The notes beneath the pieces are model-generated. The model saw only the letters and a program-made list of their open reading frames with translations. It was not told the origin of the DNA and did no database searches. The translations under genes were made by a program, and so were the position numbers. Below, in pieces: positions 24,084 to 25,741 of a stretch of 25,741 nt of DNA; position 1 is the first letter of the stretch; every line of letters begins with the position of its first letter. Source of the DNA: Gammaproteobacteria bacterium (lineage in GTDB: Bacteria > Pseudomonadota > Gammaproteobacteria > UBA9214); contig DAOVVG010000007.1 of assembly GCA_030632175.1 (NCBI GenBank), forward strand, positions 1 to 25,741, read 5' to 3'.

Positions 24084-24839
24084 ATGCAAACAGTAGGTTC
24101 TAGTGGGAATGGTATTCCCCTCTACGCACCTTGCCGTAAGCTCTCTTTGAGTGCCCCTTTCAGGTGGCTGAAAAAGGGCTGGCAGGATTTCCGGCGCGTA
24201 CCCTGGCACAGCCTGACCTACGGCGGGATTTTCGTCTTTATTGGTTGGCTGCTTCTTTATTTTGCATGGATCAAGGACAATAATGCCCTGGTCTTCAGCC
24301 TCCTTTTCGGCTTCCTGTTCGTGGGGCCCGCACTCGCCCTCGGTCTTTACGACATTAGCCATCAACTCGAACTGAACCGCAAGCCGACCTTCCGTCACGA
24401 GCGCCAGAAGGCTTTCCATGAAATGGGGCACGAGCTAATGCTTGCGCTGATTCTTGGCATAATGTTCTTGATCCTGGTCTACGGGGTATCGATCGTGGTA
24501 TCGATGGTGATCGGGGCTGAATCGACACCCGAGCAGACAACCCTTTCTTTCGCGGTTTCCTTGTTGATCGCCATGATTTTCGCAGGCTTGGTCTTTTGTG
24601 CCAGCGCGTTCGCACTACCGATGATCCTGCACCAGGACGCCGATGCGACGACGGCGCTAATAACAAGCATCAATGCGGTGTTGCGAAATAAGCGGGTTTC
24701 GGTGCTCTGGGCGTTGCTGATCTTTGTACTTACAGCTGTAGGATTCGCGACCGCACTGGTCGGCCTCGCGTTCATAGTCCCGGTGCTCGGTTACGCCACC
24801 TGGCACGCGTACCGTGAGACGATCATCACGAAAGAATAA
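24084..24839 (+). CDS. DUF2189 integral membrane protein
   Basis: 251 residues from the ATG at 24084, which has a near-perfect Shine-Dalgarno (AAGGAGGT, 24071-24078) 5 bp upstream; an in-frame ATG at 24060 lacks one. The N-terminal cytoplasmic segment has LSLSAPFRWLKKGWQDFRRVP, the opening motif of DUF2189 proteins. About six membrane segments follow, including SLLFGFLFVGPALALGLYDIS, the family's central motif, and a final VGLAFIVPVLGYATWHAYRE. Function of the family is unknown. The gene is enclosed by inverted repeats, with the stop codon's last base part of the right arm, suggesting it moved as or within a mobile unit. There is no terminator apart from the repeat itself. Confidence 0.88.
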   Translation: MQTVGSSGNGIPLYAPCRKLSLSAPFRWLKKGWQDFRRVPWHSLTYGGIFVFIGWLLLYFAWIKDNNALVFSLLFGFLFVGPALALGLYDISHQLELNRKPTFRHERQKAFHEMGHELMLALILGIMFLILVYGVSIVVSMVIGAESTPEQTTLSFAVSLLIAMIFAGLVFCASAFALPMILHQDADATTALITSINAVLRNKRVSVLWALLIFVLTAVGFATALVGLAFIVPVLGYATWHAYRETIITKE

Positions 24840-24860
24840 GGGATAGGAAATTTTTTGACA
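24839..24860 (-). repeat. Right inverted repeat flanking the DUF2189 gene
   Basis: AGGGATAGGAAA, then TTTTTTGACA: the inverted counterpart of 23969-23993. The two arms enclose about 0.9 kb containing only the DUF2189 gene. Beyond the arms, one more block (TT-x before TGTCA) matches weakly. No clear target duplication is seen. Confidence 0.8.
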
Positions 24861-25089
24861 TAACGCCCATTCCGCACATTCGACGCCGTGGTTTCAGGGT
24901 GCTCCTCCGATAGCTGGCCCCTACCGGTAGGCGCGCCAATAAGTGACCAGATATCACCCCGTATGGGATGTCCGGAATACGCTGGTTTCCAGCCGTTCGA
25001 GCATTTATCTCGAAGGACTACAAAGGGTCGATTCGAGACCTTCCTTTGAAATTACAGCAGGTTGAGGGTTAAAGGTCTTAGTTCGGCCG

Positions 25090-25255
25090 AGGCTGTGTAA
25101 AAACGCATCATTTTCAAAAATTGCAAAAATATTTACCACTTAAATGCGAATAGCTTCATACATGTCTGCGTAATGTGGAGCACCCCGGCTACATTGATCC
25201 GATAGTCGCCACGTTATCCCACTTTCAAAAATCACTTTTTGTTTTTACACAGCCT
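25090..25255. mobile_element. MITE-like element with 15-bp terminal inverted repeats
   Basis: AGGCTGTGTAAAAAC at 25090-25104 and its exact reverse complement at 25241-25255 enclose 136 bp with no reading frame. The ends resemble those of DDE insertion sequences that begin GGCTGTGT-A/C-AAAA. The hexamer GGCCGA lies on both sides (25085-25090 and 25257-25262), a possible target duplication, though shifted by about one base. No transposase is present, so it would be mobilised in trans. Confidence 0.75.
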
Positions 25256-25300
25256 GGGCCGATCTCGGTCATTTAGGGTAATAATTACTGACTGGTTCAG

Positions 25301-25741
25301 TCAGATGATTGCTTTCAACCCAAATGTTCCATTACTGATAGGTGGCGGTGCTGCTCCGGCTCCCTCCCAACTTTTTAGGAAGGCGCCCAGCGGCATATCG
25401 AACTCTTCGATATGAACCGTAGCCCAGCCCTTGAGTTCAAGCACGACGGCGAACGAGAGGAGAAGCTCACCGCTGTGATAGCTCTCTGCAAGATCGACTA
25501 GATGTTGCATGAACTTGTTGTGTTCTGATTTGTGCGCCTCGTATTCTGGATAGCTGTACTGCGACATCAACTGCTCTTCATAGGAAAAGTGAATCCGTGT
25601 GTGCTCGATCAGCTGCGACATGAGACCGCGCAGGACTTCTCTGTCTGTACCTTGCAGCATGGATTCATGGAGCTGGTTAACCAGCCTTATCATTGTCTCG
25701 TGCTGGGAATCAATTTCCGGGACATTCAGCTTTAAGTTATC
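25301..25741 (-). CDS. Bacteriohemerythrin, 5' end beyond the window
   Basis: 146 residues are visible; the frame is open to the last base of the window, so the N-terminus (usually W-x5-VG) is missing. The di-iron ligands fit the family: H in EIDSQH (about fragment residue 14), H and E in IHFSYEEQL, two His in HKSEHNKF, and H and D in the closing KGWATVHIEEFDMPLGAFL. The protein binds O2 reversibly through the di-iron site and may serve in O2 sensing, storage or delivery. The tail after the last helix (EGAGAAPPPISNGTFGLKAII) is longer than usual. The 45 bp between it and the MITE-like element hold no clear terminator. Confidence 0.93.
   Translation of the reverse strand, partial: DNLKLNVPEIDSQHETMIRLVNQLHESMLQGTDREVLRGLMSQLIEHTRIHFSYEEQLMSQYSYPEYEAHKSEHNKFMQHLVDLAESYHSGELLLSFAVVLELKGWATVHIEEFDMPLGAFLKSWEGAGAAPPPISNGTFGLKAII

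Noticed and set aside
23754..24431. 225-codon minus-strand frame spanning the DUF2189 gene start
   Set aside because: Only its last part matches the IS91 remnant; the rest is antisense to DUF2189 and crosses the inverted repeat.

Overview
The window reads as chromosomal DNA of a gammaproteobacterium. The evidence is gene order: ybeY-corC-lnt, a DUF1451 gene opposite leuS, leuS-lptE-holA, proA-nadD-rsfS-rlmH, and maf-rng-yhdP-nitrilase-tldD are blocks typical of Enterobacteria and Pseudomonas relatives. A PEP-CTERM protein of the VPxPA type and dispersed GACGGGTACGCTGCGC repeats suggest an environmental lineage (Chromatiales- or Methylococcales-like). I cannot place it more precisely.

Bases 1-19133 are a conserved housekeeping region, almost all on the plus strand and tightly packed with many start/stop overlaps. 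It begins with the tail of ybeY, then corC and lnt. The convergent ends of lnt and the minus-strand DUF1451 gene both fall inside a cluster of REP-like repeats (2585-2773). A three-copy 58-bp tandem repeat plus an inverted copy (3355-3555) lies between the DUF1451 gene and leuS. From leuS onward come lptE, holA, proA, nadD, rsfS, rlmH, maf, rng, yhdP, a nitrilase-family amidase and tldD. They cover translation, replication, outer-membrane assembly, NAD and proline synthesis, ribosome maturation, RNA processing and protein quality control.

Bases 19134-25741 are accessory: looser, more AT-rich between genes, with repeats and mobile-element debris. The most notable locus is a two-gene operon (19701-21823) encoding two homologous two-domain cupredoxin proteins. 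The first has a Tat signal and supplies one half of a trinuclear copper site. The second has no visible signal peptide, has Met/Gly-rich segments, and supplies the type 1 copper site plus the other half. Each protein has lost the metal ligands the other retains, which suggests an obligate heteromeric, split multicopper oxidase. It ends at a strong terminator.

After it come a minus-strand PEP-CTERM protein with its own terminator, a frameshifted IS91-type transposase remnant interrupted by a 52-bp insertion, a DUF2189 membrane-protein gene enclosed by inverted repeats of about 25 bp, a 164-166-bp MITE-like element, and a bacteriohemerythrin gene cut by the window edge.
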